This document shows positions 17,707-24,460 of a DNA stretch of 64,000 nucleotides, in pieces. The number at the start of each line of letters is the position of its first letter. Position 1 is the first letter of the stretch. A model generated the notes under the pieces. It ran no database searches and was not told the DNA's origin. It saw nothing but the letters and a program-made list of their open reading frames with translations. This DNA comes from Bifidobacterium scardovii JCM 12489 = DSM 13734 (GTDB taxonomy: Bacteria > Actinomycetota > Actinomycetes > Actinomycetales > Bifidobacteriaceae): the NCBI RefSeq assembly GCF_001042635.1, contig NZ_AP012331.1, positions 2,356,001-2,420,000 of the forward strand, in the 5' to 3' direction. The translations under genes were made by a program, and so were the position numbers.

Positions 17707-18987
17707 ATGGCTGCAACGAAAAACAGCACATCGAGGAGACGCACGAAGGGCGCGGGCGGCGTGTTCCAGGACGCACGCGGCGTCTGGCACTTCCGCCGCG
17801 ACGTCGGCCCGGACCCCACCACCGGCAAACGCCGAATCATCGAGGCGACCGGCAAGGTCAAGGGCGACGCACGCGCACGATTCGACAAAAAAATCGAAAG
17901 ATACGAACGGACCGGCCTGCTCGACACCGGCCGGTCCCCCTACCTGCGCGACTATTGCGACCGTTGGCTGGAAGCCTACCGGCTGCGCGTGCGCCCTAAC
18001 AGCTGGACGAACTCCACCAGCCACCTTAAGACCGTCTGCTCGGTCATCGGATCCGTGCGACTCAACGACCTCCGGGCGGACCACATGCGACTGCTCGTCA
18101 CGCGACTGTCCGAGAACCACAGTTCGCGGACGGTGCACGACTACTACGGACTACTGCAGCAGGTGTTGGACGATGCGGTGCGCGAGGAGCTGATCAGGGC
18201 CAACCCCTGCAGGATGATGCGGGCCCCAAGATGGTCCAGCATGCCGATGCGCATCCTGGGCGAGGACCAGCCGAAAAAACTCATCGAGACCATCTCCACC
18301 CTGCCACGGGAGGACGAGGACGCCAGGCGCGTCGTCGAGGACGAGGACGCGCGCGTCATGTGGGCATTGCTGTTCGAACTGGCGTTCTCGACCGGCATGC
18401 GCGAGGGCGAACGGTACGCGCTCATGCCGTATGAGCTGGAACGTCGGGACGGGGTGCCGGGCATCTTCGTGCAGCAGCAGTTGCAGCGGTATGTGGGAAA
18501 GCCGATGATCCCGTCGTGGATGACGGCGACGCACGTGTGGGGCAGCGTGTGGCTCGTGGCCCCGAAGACCATGAAAGGGTATCGGTTCGTTCCCGTCAGC
18601 GAGAGTCTATGGGAGCGATTGTGGGATTGGATCCGCCGACGGGGCATCGGCATGCGCGAACTGGTGTTTCGCAACCGGTTCGGCCGTCCGGTCACCAGGG
18701 AGACGGAGCGGTACCGGTGGAAGCGCGCATTGGAGGACGCCGGCCTGCCCTATGTCAAGATCCACAGTGCGCGGCACTGGGCGGCGACCCGCGTGGCCGA
18801 GGCCGGGGCAAGCGAGGACGAACGCAAGGCGATCTTCGGGCACACCAGCATCGAGGTGACCGCCGGATACACTCACTGGTCGCCAAAAGCCCTGTCCAAG
18901 GCAATGGACAAGGCCATTCCCGACCTGCATGCCGCCTCCTCGACGACGCGCGGGTCGTCGAGGAGGCGGCATGAAAAAGAGCGGTAA
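17707..18987 (+). CDS. int: Phage tyrosine integrase
   Basis: The 426-residue recombinase has an N-terminal arm-binding domain (about 15-75), a SAM-like core-binding domain (about 78-165) and a catalytic domain. The catalytic residues are Arg232 (GMREGE), Lys290 (TMKGYRF), His353/Arg356 (HSARH), His379 (GHTS) and Tyr388 (GYTHW). The ATG at 17707 follows GGGAGGG. It integrates and, with an excisionase, excises the prophage at the 17-bp core. A bidirectional terminator follows immediately. Confidence 0.95.
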   Translation: MAATKNSTSRRRTKGAGGVFQDARGVWHFRRDVGPDPTTGKRRIIEATGKVKGDARARFDKKIERYERTGLLDTGRSPYLRDYCDRWLEAYRLRVRPNSWTNSTSHLKTVCSVIGSVRLNDLRADHMRLLVTRLSENHSSRTVHDYYGLLQQVLDDAVREELIRANPCRMMRAPRWSSMPMRILGEDQPKKLIETISTLPREDEDARRVVEDEDARVMWALLFELAFSTGMREGERYALMPYELERRDGVPGIFVQQQLQRYVGKPMIPSWMTATHVWGSVWLVAPKTMKGYRFVPVSESLWERLWDWIRRRGIGMRELVFRNRFGRPVTRETERYRWKRALEDAGLPYVKIHSARHWAATRVAEAGASEDERKAIFGHTSIEVTAGYTHWSPKALSKAMDKAIPDLHAASSTTRGSSRRRHEKER

Positions 18988-19022
18988 TCCCCCTCGGGAT
19001 TACCGCTCTCATCGTTTTTTTT
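18979..19022. terminator. Bidirectional intrinsic terminator after int
   Basis: Arms 18979-18991 and 18996-19008 form a perfect 13-bp stem with a CCTC loop, followed rightward by eight T after ATCG. Leftward the stem is followed by TTTTTC. It separates the convergent integrase and membrane-protein genes. Confidence 0.93.
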
Positions 19023-19023
19023 G

Positions 19024-19614
19024 TTATTCCTGTTTCGGATTCTCCATTGTCGGGGCGACGGTGAGATTCAGTCCCTTGGATCCGTTGTAGCTCCACGTCA
19101 CGGTGTATTCGTCGAAGTTCTCTTTTTGCACGCCGTTGTATGCGTTGGTCATCCCGATTTGGCTGGTGAGGCTCGATGGCATGTCGAGCGCCTGTTCCAC
19201 GCATTCGAGCGTGGTGTTCAGCGAGTATTTCTCGGACACGAGGGTGAGGCTTCCGTCGGAGTGGGACGTGAGATTGTCGGCCGTTTGCGACCATGCGTCC
19301 GTCGGCTGGCAGTCGGAGACCACCTTCGTGAGTTTCTTCGTGAGTTTCTCGTATTTTTCGACGGTCTGCTGCCGGGCCTGTGCTGCGGCTTTGGCCGTGT
19401 CGAGGGCTTCGGACTGTCGTCCGACGGGGTATCCCATGCCCAGGCCGATGATCAGTCCCGCGATCGCCGTGACGATGGGCAGCCAGACGGCTATCGTCTT
19501 GCGGTCTTGCGAGGGTGGGGTGAACTGCTGTCCCTGTGTTGTCGGCTGTTCCGGCATCATTTGACCGTATTCCGGCATGGGGGTTGTTGGCATCTGGTTG
19601 TTTCCGTCAGTCAT
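19024..19614 (-). CDS. Prophage membrane protein, single-pass, unknown role
   Basis: The 196-residue protein has a Pro/Gln/Met-rich cytoplasmic N-terminus, one transmembrane helix (about 41-62), a short coiled coil (about 70-95) and an extracellular C-terminal domain. Start ATG 19614 follows GGAAGGAAG. Such proteins are common in the lysogeny block of Gram-positive prophages and some cause superinfection exclusion, but nothing in the sequence proves that here. It is the last gene of the leftward block. Confidence 0.8.
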   Translation of the reverse strand: MTDGNNQMPTTPMPEYGQMMPEQPTTQGQQFTPPSQDRKTIAVWLPIVTAIAGLIIGLGMGYPVGRQSEALDTAKAAAQARQQTVEKYEKLTKKLTKVVSDCQPTDAWSQTADNLTSHSDGSLTLVSEKYSLNTTLECVEQALDMPSSLTSQIGMTNAYNGVQKENFDEYTVTWSYNGSKGLNLTVAPTMENPKQE

Positions 19615-19645
19615 GATCTTCCTTCTTCCTTCCTCTCCCCTTTCG

Positions 19646-20068
19646 TTATACCACCGTCCTGTCGTGGAGTAGTTGCCGGTAGTCGTTGATGACGTCAAGG
19701 GTGACGTCGAGTTCGCTGGCGATCCGGTAGGGGTTGCCTTCGTAGACTTGTTCGGCCGTCGCGTATTCGATGGGGTCGACGAGCAGGAGGGCGGTTTCCT
19801 TGCGGCAGCGGCGTTCGAGCCTGCCGCCCGCGCACCCGTTGGTGGTGTCGTCGCCGTATTCCCAGTGGATGAGCTCGTGGACGAGGATGCAGCGTTTGCG
19901 CGTGTAGGTGACGCGCCGGTCGATGAGGATCGTGTTCGTTTCCCGGCAGTAGAGGCCGTCCATGTTGCCGGGCAGCAAAGCGCTGCTGACGGTCAGTTCG
20001 GGCGCGACATCGTACAATGCCATGCGCATCTGCCCGTAGCTCATGCGCGGCGACAACGGCAGCATCAT
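19646..20068 (-). CDS. ImmA/IrrE-type metallopeptidase
   Basis: The 140-residue protein has the zinc-protease motif HELIH (His64, Glu65, His68) in LVHELIHWEYGD, with a later Glu91 as possible third ligand. Members of this family cleave phage or element repressors after a host signal. It follows dinD by 13 bp, in the same leftward block as the repressor at 21053-21532, which is its most likely target. The start is the first of two ATGs at 20068; the nearest ribosome binding site (AAGGAAG) is rather far away, which suggests coupling to dinD translation. Confidence 0.85.
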   Translation of the reverse strand: MMLPLSPRMSYGQMRMALYDVAPELTVSSALLPGNMDGLYCRETNTILIDRRVTYTRKRCILVHELIHWEYGDDTTNGCAGGRLERRCRKETALLLVDPIEYATAEQVYEGNPYRIASELDVTLDVINDYRQLLHDRTVV

Positions 20069-20081
20069 CGAATTGCCCCAC

Positions 20082-20918
20082 TTACTCTTCCTTGAATCCG
20101 GTGCCCTCAATGCGTTTCTCATCGTGCTTGGCACGCTTCTCGACGTTCTTGATGTCCTCGACCGCAGGAAGATCCTCCGGTTTGATGCCTCGGTTGACCA
20201 GGGCGGCGCGGACGCTCTGGTTGTTCTCGACATGCTCTTGCACGAGGCTGCCGAGACCGTGGAGGTCCTGTTCCTCGATGCCGTAGTTGGTCATCTGCGC
20301 GGCGAGCTGCTTGGCCGTCACGTTGATCGGGTGAAGCCGGTCCGCCAACGGTTTTCTTTCCGGCACCCCGAGCCGCTGTTTCATGTCCTTGGTGGAATGG
20401 TTGAACAGGGCCTCGTCGCCCCTGGAGCGAACGATCGCGAATCCGTCGCGACGGTTGCTGCGCTCGTAGATGTTCTTCGACAGCATTTTCTCCTCGGCGG
20501 TGAGCGCTTGGCGTCCTGCGAGCCGAATGATTTCGCCCATACGCTGTTCGAGGAGTTCGGCGGTGCGTGTCTGCACCGCGAAATAGCTTTGAAGAAGAGC
20601 GACCTCTTCCTTCTTCGGGTCGCCGTTCTGAGCGATGAGGTAGCAGGCGTAGCGGGTGAGCTTTACATCATCAATGGAGCGAGTCGCGCCCTTGCCTAGT
20701 TCGACGTTTCTCTTGACATCGCGGAAGTGAGCCTCAATCGGAATGCCGGAATTTTCGCATGCATTCCTTGCACGGGAGATGGCTTTCGAAAACGCTCGCC
20801 ATTCCGAGTAGTTCATGTATGCCATGACGTCTCTGGCGTACCAGAATTCCACGTCATCCTCATTGTTGGCGATGGCGTCGAGGTCGTTGGCGTATCGTTT
20901 GATGGCTTCTTTATCCAT
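20082..20918 (-). CDS. dinD: DinD, DNA-damage-inducible protein D
   Basis: The 278-residue protein matches the DinD family. It opens with a Bro-N-like segment (FWYARDVMAYMNYSEWRAF at about 25-43), continues with RYACYLIAQNGDPKK and ends with the conserved RLGVPERKPLADRL stretch. DinD of enterobacteria is SOS-induced and inhibits RecA filaments. In a prophage it may damp the host SOS response or act in induction. It has GAGGAC before the ATG at 20918. A 14-bp inverted repeat lies 20 bp upstream of its start. Confidence 0.9.
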   Translation of the reverse strand: MDKEAIKRYANDLDAIANNEDDVEFWYARDVMAYMNYSEWRAFSKAISRARNACENSGIPIEAHFRDVKRNVELGKGATRSIDDVKLTRYACYLIAQNGDPKKEEVALLQSYFAVQTRTAELLEQRMGEIIRLAGRQALTAEEKMLSKNIYERSNRRDGFAIVRSRGDEALFNHSTKDMKQRLGVPERKPLADRLHPINVTAKQLAAQMTNYGIEEQDLHGLGSLVQEHVENNQSVRAALVNRGIKPEDLPAVEDIKNVEKRAKHDEKRIEGTGFKEE

Positions 20919-20937
20919 TTGTCCTCATCTCTCTGCT

Positions 20938-20971
20938 CCCATCATTTTGTAGTGGTGTACAAAATGATGGG
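20938..20971 (-). promoter_or_regulatory. 14-bp perfect inverted repeat in front of dinD
   Basis: CCCATCATTTTGTA and its reverse complement are separated by 6 nt. No T-run follows on either strand, so an operator or mRNA hairpin just before the dinD ribosome binding site fits better than a terminator. Confidence 0.65.
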
Positions 20972-21052
20972 AAGTCAATGTTTCCAATGGTTTTGAACTT
21001 ACAAGAAATGCTTGTGGGTCGAGGTTGCCAAAGAATGTTTGACGACTGGGTC

Positions 21053-21532
21053 TTACGCTGGCTCATCTCCGTCACCGTCGTACTTGTGCTCGTCCTCGTG
21101 CGCGGCGAGGTCGAGGTCGCCGCGGTGCAGCTTCTGGAGAGTTTCCGCCACTGCGGTTTCTTCGTTGCGCTGTCGTGCCTCCTGCATGTCTTCTTCGGTG
21201 AGCGTGATCGGCTCGTCCCACTTTGGGTCGCGTTTTTCGGCTCCGCTGGCCATGCGGATGGAGAGCTCGTGCAACAGTTCCTCATCAGTCGCATTGCGCA
21301 ATGCGTCCGATGATGCCGACTTCTCCAGGTCGCTGTCGTCAATCAGTCCAAGCGCGACTAGTCCGTCAATGACCGATACACCGTAAGCTCGGGCGATCTT
21401 TACGACGTTCTGTGGAGACAACCTGTCCGGTAACTGCCTGTAGAGGGACGACGGGACGATGCCCGCATTGTCGGCAACTGTGTTCTGGCTGTCGCCACTT
21501 ACCGTTTCTTCGTACCATTGCTGAATGTTCAT
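21053..21532 (-). CDS. Phage repressor, helix-turn-helix (first switch)
   Basis: The 159-residue protein has an N-terminal helix-turn-helix (about 15-60, NTVADNAGIVPSSLYRQLPD) and a long, acidic, helical C-terminal part without a peptidase domain. It lacks autocleavage features, so its removal probably depends on the ImmA-type peptidase downstream or on an antirepressor. The ATG at 21532 has no ribosome binding site. CATAAT ends 7 nt before it with TTGCAA 17 bp further up, so the mRNA is probably leaderless, as for lambda cI from PRM. The operator TTGCATTATGCAA covers the -10 region. Confidence 0.85.
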   Translation of the reverse strand: MNIQQWYEETVSGDSQNTVADNAGIVPSSLYRQLPDRLSPQNVVKIARAYGVSVIDGLVALGLIDDSDLEKSASSDALRNATDEELLHELSIRMASGAEKRDPKWDEPITLTEEDMQEARQRNEETAVAETLQKLHRGDLDLAAHEDEHKYDGDGDEPA

Positions 21533-21535
21533 GTT

Positions 21536-21656
21536 TTGCATTATGCAATACTTTTGTTTTTTTTGCAACACGCCGTGTTTTGCGTTTTGCTTGACAAATT
21601 TTGCAACCTGCTTTTTAATGATTTGCAGAACGCAACACAACGGTTGCGGAATGCAA
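21536..21656. promoter_or_regulatory. First genetic switch: divergent promoters and three TTGC-N5-GCAA operators
   Basis: Leftward promoter: TTGCAA (21563-21568) and CATAAT (21540-21545). Rightward promoter: TTGACA (21591-21596) and TTTAAT (21614-21619), both pairs 17 bp apart. Operator copies with arms TTGC/GCAA lie at 21536-21548, 21623-21635 and 21644-21656. The first overlaps the repressor promoter and the others the start region of the rightward transcript. Confidence 0.7.
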
Positions 21657-21677
21657 AAAGAAAGGAGGTTGCCAACG

Positions 21678-22295
21678 ATGAGCGATTCCTTGGTTCAGGT
21701 CCCTTTTCGCGAAGACACCATCGACGCAATCAAAGCCAATAACGGTAACTGGTTCGTGTCTCTGAGGCGCATGTGCGAAAACCTCGGCGTGGACTACGCA
21801 AGCCAATACACAAAGCTAAAAGCCTACAAGTGGGCAGTCATTGTGTTAAACACAATGACTGGATCCGACGGCAAGGCCTACCAGATGGCGATGATTGACC
21901 GTCGCACGATGACCATGTGGCTCGCCAACATCACCCCGAGCCGAGTCAAGCCGGAGCTTCGCGAGAAGATCGAAGCCTATCAGTGCGAGGCCGCCGACGC
22001 ATTGGACGAGTACTTCAACGAGGGCGCCGCGATCCGGGTCGGCTCCGACGACACCGAGGACGACATCATCGCGAAAGGCATGCTCGCAGCCGCAGTCGCC
22101 AGGAGATCGGGAGTTGCCGGAACAACAGTACTAGCCTGCTCGGCGTCGAGGACGGTGGCGCCGTCGCGAGGCCGGATACGCTTCCCGCTCGTTGCGGCGC
22201 GACGCAGGATGAGGAAAGCGTCAACTCCGAGCACGTCGGCTATTTTGCTGATGTCGTTGGTGTTGAACGGCTTCTCACCCCGCATGCGCTTATAG
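21678..22295 (+). CDS. Phage antirepressor, P22_AR_N type, with aberrant C-terminus
   Basis: Residues 1 to about 125 match the P22 antirepressor N-terminal domain (VQVPFREDTIDAI, YKWAVIVLNTMT, MIDRRTMTMWLANI). The ATG at 21678 follows GAAAGGAGG. After about residue 150 the sequence becomes low-quality and is the exact antisense of the repressor gene at 21980-22429, so the normal C-terminal domain has been lost. It may still make protein-protein contacts with a repressor. Placement as first rightward gene of switch one fits an antirepressor that lifts repression. Confidence 0.8.
   Translation: MSDSLVQVPFREDTIDAIKANNGNWFVSLRRMCENLGVDYASQYTKLKAYKWAVIVLNTMTGSDGKAYQMAMIDRRTMTMWLANITPSRVKPELREKIEAYQCEAADALDEYFNEGAAIRVGSDDTEDDIIAKGMLAAAVARRSGVAGTTVLACSASRTVAPSRGRIRFPLVAARRRMRKASTPSTSAILLMSLVLNGFSPRMRL
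21836..21862. repeat. 27-bp perfect palindrome inside the antirepressor gene
   Basis: Arms of 13 bp flank a single A (CAGTCATTGTGTT and its complement). It encodes WAVIVLNTMTG, so it is constrained by coding yet perfectly symmetrical. Confidence 0.7.
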
Positions 22296-22429
22296 AAATA
22301 ATCACGAGACATTTCTGCTTTTTCGATGATCTCCGAGTCGGAGATATTGGATTCATCAATTGCGCGACGAACTTCATTAATCACGTCTAGCGAGAAGCCT
22401 TGAGCTTCATCCATTCCTTTTCTACCCAT
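21980..22429 (-). CDS. Second helix-turn-helix repressor
   Basis: This 149-residue protein has a helix-turn-helix (about 25-70: SDSEIIEKAEMSRDYFYKRM then GEKPFNTNDISKIADVLGV). It is clearly related to the divergent protein at 22541 (FGKSRDWVYARLRGDKPFTTDEMSRIADYL). I start it at the ATG at 22429. TAATCT ends exactly 7 nt upstream with TTGTGT 17 bp further, and no ribosome binding site exists, so a leaderless mRNA is likely. Its last 60 residues are antisense to the antirepressor and rich in Ser/Ala, so the native C-terminus may be shorter or lost. Confidence 0.82.
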   Translation of the reverse strand: MGRKGMDEAQGFSLDVINEVRRAIDESNISDSEIIEKAEMSRDYFYKRMRGEKPFNTNDISKIADVLGVDAFLILRRAATSGKRIRPRDGATVLDAEQASTVVPATPDLLATAAASMPFAMMSSSVSSEPTRIAAPSLKYSSNASAASH

Positions 22430-22540
22430 AGCCAAAAGATTACGTTATTTGCGTACAAAACACAACTTTTTGTATGTATCGACACGCCGATGTACGTAAT
22501 TGATTTGACTGACTATACGTATTTACGTACAGTGTAAGGC
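22430..22540. promoter_or_regulatory. Second genetic switch: divergent promoters with TACG...CGTA operators
   Basis: Leftward: TTGTGT (22460-22465), 17 bp, TAATCT (22437-22442). Rightward: TTGACT (22505-22510), 17 bp, TACAGT (22528-22533). Dyads TACG-N7-CGTA at 22441-22455 and TACG-N6-CGTA at 22516-22529 overlap the two promoters, with a further TACGTAAT at 22493-22500. Both genes begin 7 nt after their -10 box. Confidence 0.7.
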
Positions 22541-22801
22541 ATGAACAATAAATCACTTACCCTCTCGGTCAGCGGGGCGATAAAAGCGGAGCTGGCCAGA
22601 CAAAACAAGACAGGCAACGATCTGACTGGATTGTTCGGTAAGTCGCGCGACTGGGTATACGCCCGACTTCGCGGGGACAAACCGTTCACCACCGACGAAA
22701 TGAGCCGCATCGCCGACTATCTCAACATCGGAGTCGAGGATCTCTTAGAAAGCGCCCGGTTTGGACGTCGAATCGCATCCCAGCAAGAAATGGTGGCGTG
22801 A
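22541..22801 (+). CDS. Cro-like helix-turn-helix regulator
   Basis: The 86-residue protein is a compact XRE-type helix-turn-helix domain (about 12-70), paralogous to the divergent repressor. It is probably the Cro-like arm of the second switch. The ATG at 22541 follows TACAGT by 7 nt, and the AAGG in between is too close to act as a ribosome binding site. It overlaps the next gene by 1 nt (TGATG). Confidence 0.85.
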   Translation: MNNKSLTLSVSGAIKAELARQNKTGNDLTGLFGKSRDWVYARLRGDKPFTTDEMSRIADYLNIGVEDLLESARFGRRIASQQEMVA

Positions 22802-23151
22802 TGATCAGAACCTATCGACTTGACGGTTCGGACCAGAAGCGGGCCCACGCGCTGATCCATGTTCTCGGCATCGACATGGATCGCGTCAAAAGTCTGGATG
22901 AGCATCCGATGATCGTCCGCGTGTCGGATAACGGTCGATGCCTGGTCCACTACTCGGGTGTCGTGGCTTGCGACATGGAGGACATTGCTTTCTGCCTGCA
23001 GGGGCTCAGCCCGGTGGCGGTCGAGCCGGGATCTATAGAGACAGGATCCGGGAATGCCGGAACAGGATTCTTCGCGAGGATACGCGAATGTCTCTCGACC
23101 GTGATGACTCGACCATCGAAACGACGATCGTGGCGGACTCATGCCGCCTGA
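22801..23151 (+). CDS. Unknown small phage protein
   Basis: The 116-residue protein has a soluble N-terminal part (DQKRAHALIHVLGIDMDRVKS) and a basic C-terminus. No family is recognised. It is coupled to the Cro-like gene. Its last 119 nt overlap, tail to tail, the leftward membrane-protein gene at 23033, so one of the two C-termini is probably a product of recombination. Confidence 0.65.
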   Translation: MIRTYRLDGSDQKRAHALIHVLGIDMDRVKSLDEHPMIVRVSDNGRCLVHYSGVVACDMEDIAFCLQGLSPVAVEPGSIETGSGNAGTGFFARIRECLSTVMTRPSKRRSWRTHAA

Positions 23152-23365
23152 GCTTGGAGGCGCCACGGTATTCGACGATCGCGCCGCCTACCGGCGTCAC
23201 CCGGATGCCGCGTTCGGGAAGCCAGCCGTCATTGCGCAGGATCCACCCGTCCCCGTCCGTCTTCTCCACTTCCCAATCGGTCGAGAGGTAGAGGCGTCGT
23301 TCCGCGTCAGCTGACAGCAGTAGTGCCGTCAGTCCCATCCAGTTGTCCGCAAGCCATTTCCACAT
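23033..23365 (-). CDS. Small membrane-proximal protein in the lysogeny block
   Basis: The 110-residue product starts MWKWLADNWMGLTALLLSAD, a short hydrophobic N-terminus, followed by a beta-rich region with WEVEKTDGDGWILRN. The ATG at 23365 has no ribosome binding site; TAGAAT ends 7 nt upstream within a 56-bp repeat shared with the gene at 23447. It would be expressed from the prophage independently of lytic genes. Function unknown. Confidence 0.65.
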   Translation of the reverse strand: MWKWLADNWMGLTALLLSADAERRLYLSTDWEVEKTDGDGWILRNDGWLPERGIRVTPVGGAIVEYRGASKLRRHESATIVVSMVESSRSRDIRVSSRRILFRHSRILSL

Positions 23366-23369
23366 GGCT

Positions 23370-23425
23370 CAGATTCTATCCACGAAATGAAAATGCCGTC
23401 GATCACAGCGGCGGCGAATGTCAAA
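23370..23425. repeat. 56-bp direct repeat, copy 1, carrying a leaderless promoter
   Basis: This copy is about 90% identical to 24088-24143. It includes the minus-strand -10 box TAGAAT (23373-23378), exactly 7 nt before the ATG at 23365. It is followed rightward by GGAGGTAATCGG-ATG, a ribosome binding site and start that no longer lead into a plausible gene. Confidence 0.8.
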
Positions 23426-23446
23426 GGAGGTAATCGGATGGATGGT

Positions 23447-24082
23447 CTATCTGCCGATGATTGTTTGGATGTCCGGTATGCTGTCGCCGTCGCGGAAGCG
23501 CTCCTGAAAGCATATGGTCTGTTTGGTTCCCAGTTCGCTGGTCCACGTCACGTAGACGTCGACGAGGAATTCGGGTCGGGCCTCGTCGTCGACGTACATG
23601 CCCTCTTCCTCCGCCATGCGCATTTCAGCCGCGGATTCGTCCAGATAGTCGCGGAAGAGCTGCGATTGGAGCGGGAGCTTTTCGAGACCGGCAAGAGTTT
23701 TCGGACCACTGCGTCCAACGAACTCGTGTTCGTTGCGAATAAGGAAGAAGTCCACGTCGCATGCTTTGTACGGGCATTCGTTGGCGAGGCAGACGGTAAG
23801 CGTATCGGTATCGAACTGCGCGCCCCAACGGTAGATCATCTTGTCTTTGCTGATCCGAAGAGCAGCCTCGCCGATCTGATTCGCGCTGCGACCTATCTGG
23901 TTCGACTGGGATGCGAGAACGTTGGCGGTTTCGGCGATGTGTCCGGCTTCCTCGTTCAGGCGGTTCGCCGTCTCCGACAGCTTGTTCGCATGGCGCGTCT
24001 GCAGGATGGCCACGAGTCCAAGAACGAAACCGGTGAAGCCGAAAGCCGCGCTGACGATGGCGCACGCCTCTTCGATGCTCAT
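23447..24082 (-). CDS. Single-pass membrane protein with coiled coil (moron candidate)
   Basis: The 211-residue protein has one transmembrane helix (about 9-28, IVSAAFGFTGFVLGLVAIL), a coiled-coil stalk with repeated ANxL/ANQIG units (about 32-80) and a soluble C-terminal domain. It is transcribed against the rightward early genes, with -10 TAGAAT 7 nt before the ATG at 24082 and no ribosome binding site. Flanking 56-bp direct repeats make it an excisable cargo cassette. A role in superinfection exclusion or lysogenic conversion is plausible but unproven. Confidence 0.8.
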   Translation of the reverse strand: MSIEEACAIVSAAFGFTGFVLGLVAILQTRHANKLSETANRLNEEAGHIAETANVLASQSNQIGRSANQIGEAALRISKDKMIYRWGAQFDTDTLTVCLANECPYKACDVDFFLIRNEHEFVGRSGPKTLAGLEKLPLQSQLFRDYLDESAAEMRMAEEEGMYVDDEARPEFLVDVYVTWTSELGTKQTICFQERFRDGDSIPDIQTIIGR

Positions 24083-24087
24083 AATTC

Positions 24088-24143
24088 AGATTCTATCCAC
24101 GAAATGAAAATGCCGCCGATAGGAGCGGCGGCGAATGTCAAAT
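24088..24143. repeat. 56-bp direct repeat, copy 2, carrying a leaderless promoter
   Basis: Second copy of the repeat at 23370-23425, with TAGAAT at 24090-24095 serving the leftward gene that begins at 24082. The right end leads into the ribosome binding site of the rightward gene at 24158. The internal GCCGCC...GGCGGC can form a small hairpin. Confidence 0.8.
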
Positions 24144-24157
24144 GAAAGAAGGTTCAA

Positions 24158-24460
24158 ATGAACAACACCAGTTTAACCGACAACAAGGAAATCGAAACCC
24201 TCGACCTCCCCTCATGGTGGAGCGACGACTTCCCCTGCGTCGCAACCCTGACCAAGACCGGGGTCAAGGGGCACCGTCAACTGTTCGCGGCTGATGTGGA
24301 CATTCTTCCCGGCGTCGGATTCGCGTTCTACGAAGCCCAATGGCTCAACAACGACGGGTCTTCCTCCGATACGGCTCTTACGACGATCGTTCCGTTCAAC
24401 AACGTCGAAAGCATCGAACAGATAGAGACCGTGGACGCGGAAGACGGTGGTCTCAAATGA
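24158..24460 (+). CDS. Unknown small acidic phage protein
   Basis: This 100-residue acidic protein follows GAAAGAAGG and overlaps the next start by 4 nt (ATGA). It has WW, FYEAQWLNNDG and a negatively charged C-terminus but no motif I recognise. It is the first gene of the main rightward early operon. Confidence 0.75.
   Translation: MNNTSLTDNKEIETLDLPSWWSDDFPCVATLTKTGVKGHRQLFAADVDILPGVGFAFYEAQWLNNDGSSSDTALTTIVPFNNVESIEQIETVDAEDGGLK

Noticed and set aside
20938..20971. Intrinsic terminator before dinD
   Set aside because: The stem is strong, but no T-run follows in either direction and it abuts the dinD ribosome binding site, so it is listed as regulatory.
23387..24145. Rightward frame starting after a perfect ribosome binding site at 23426-23439
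   Set aside because: The signals look real, but the product is the antisense of the coiled-coil membrane protein. I treat the site as an insertion scar.
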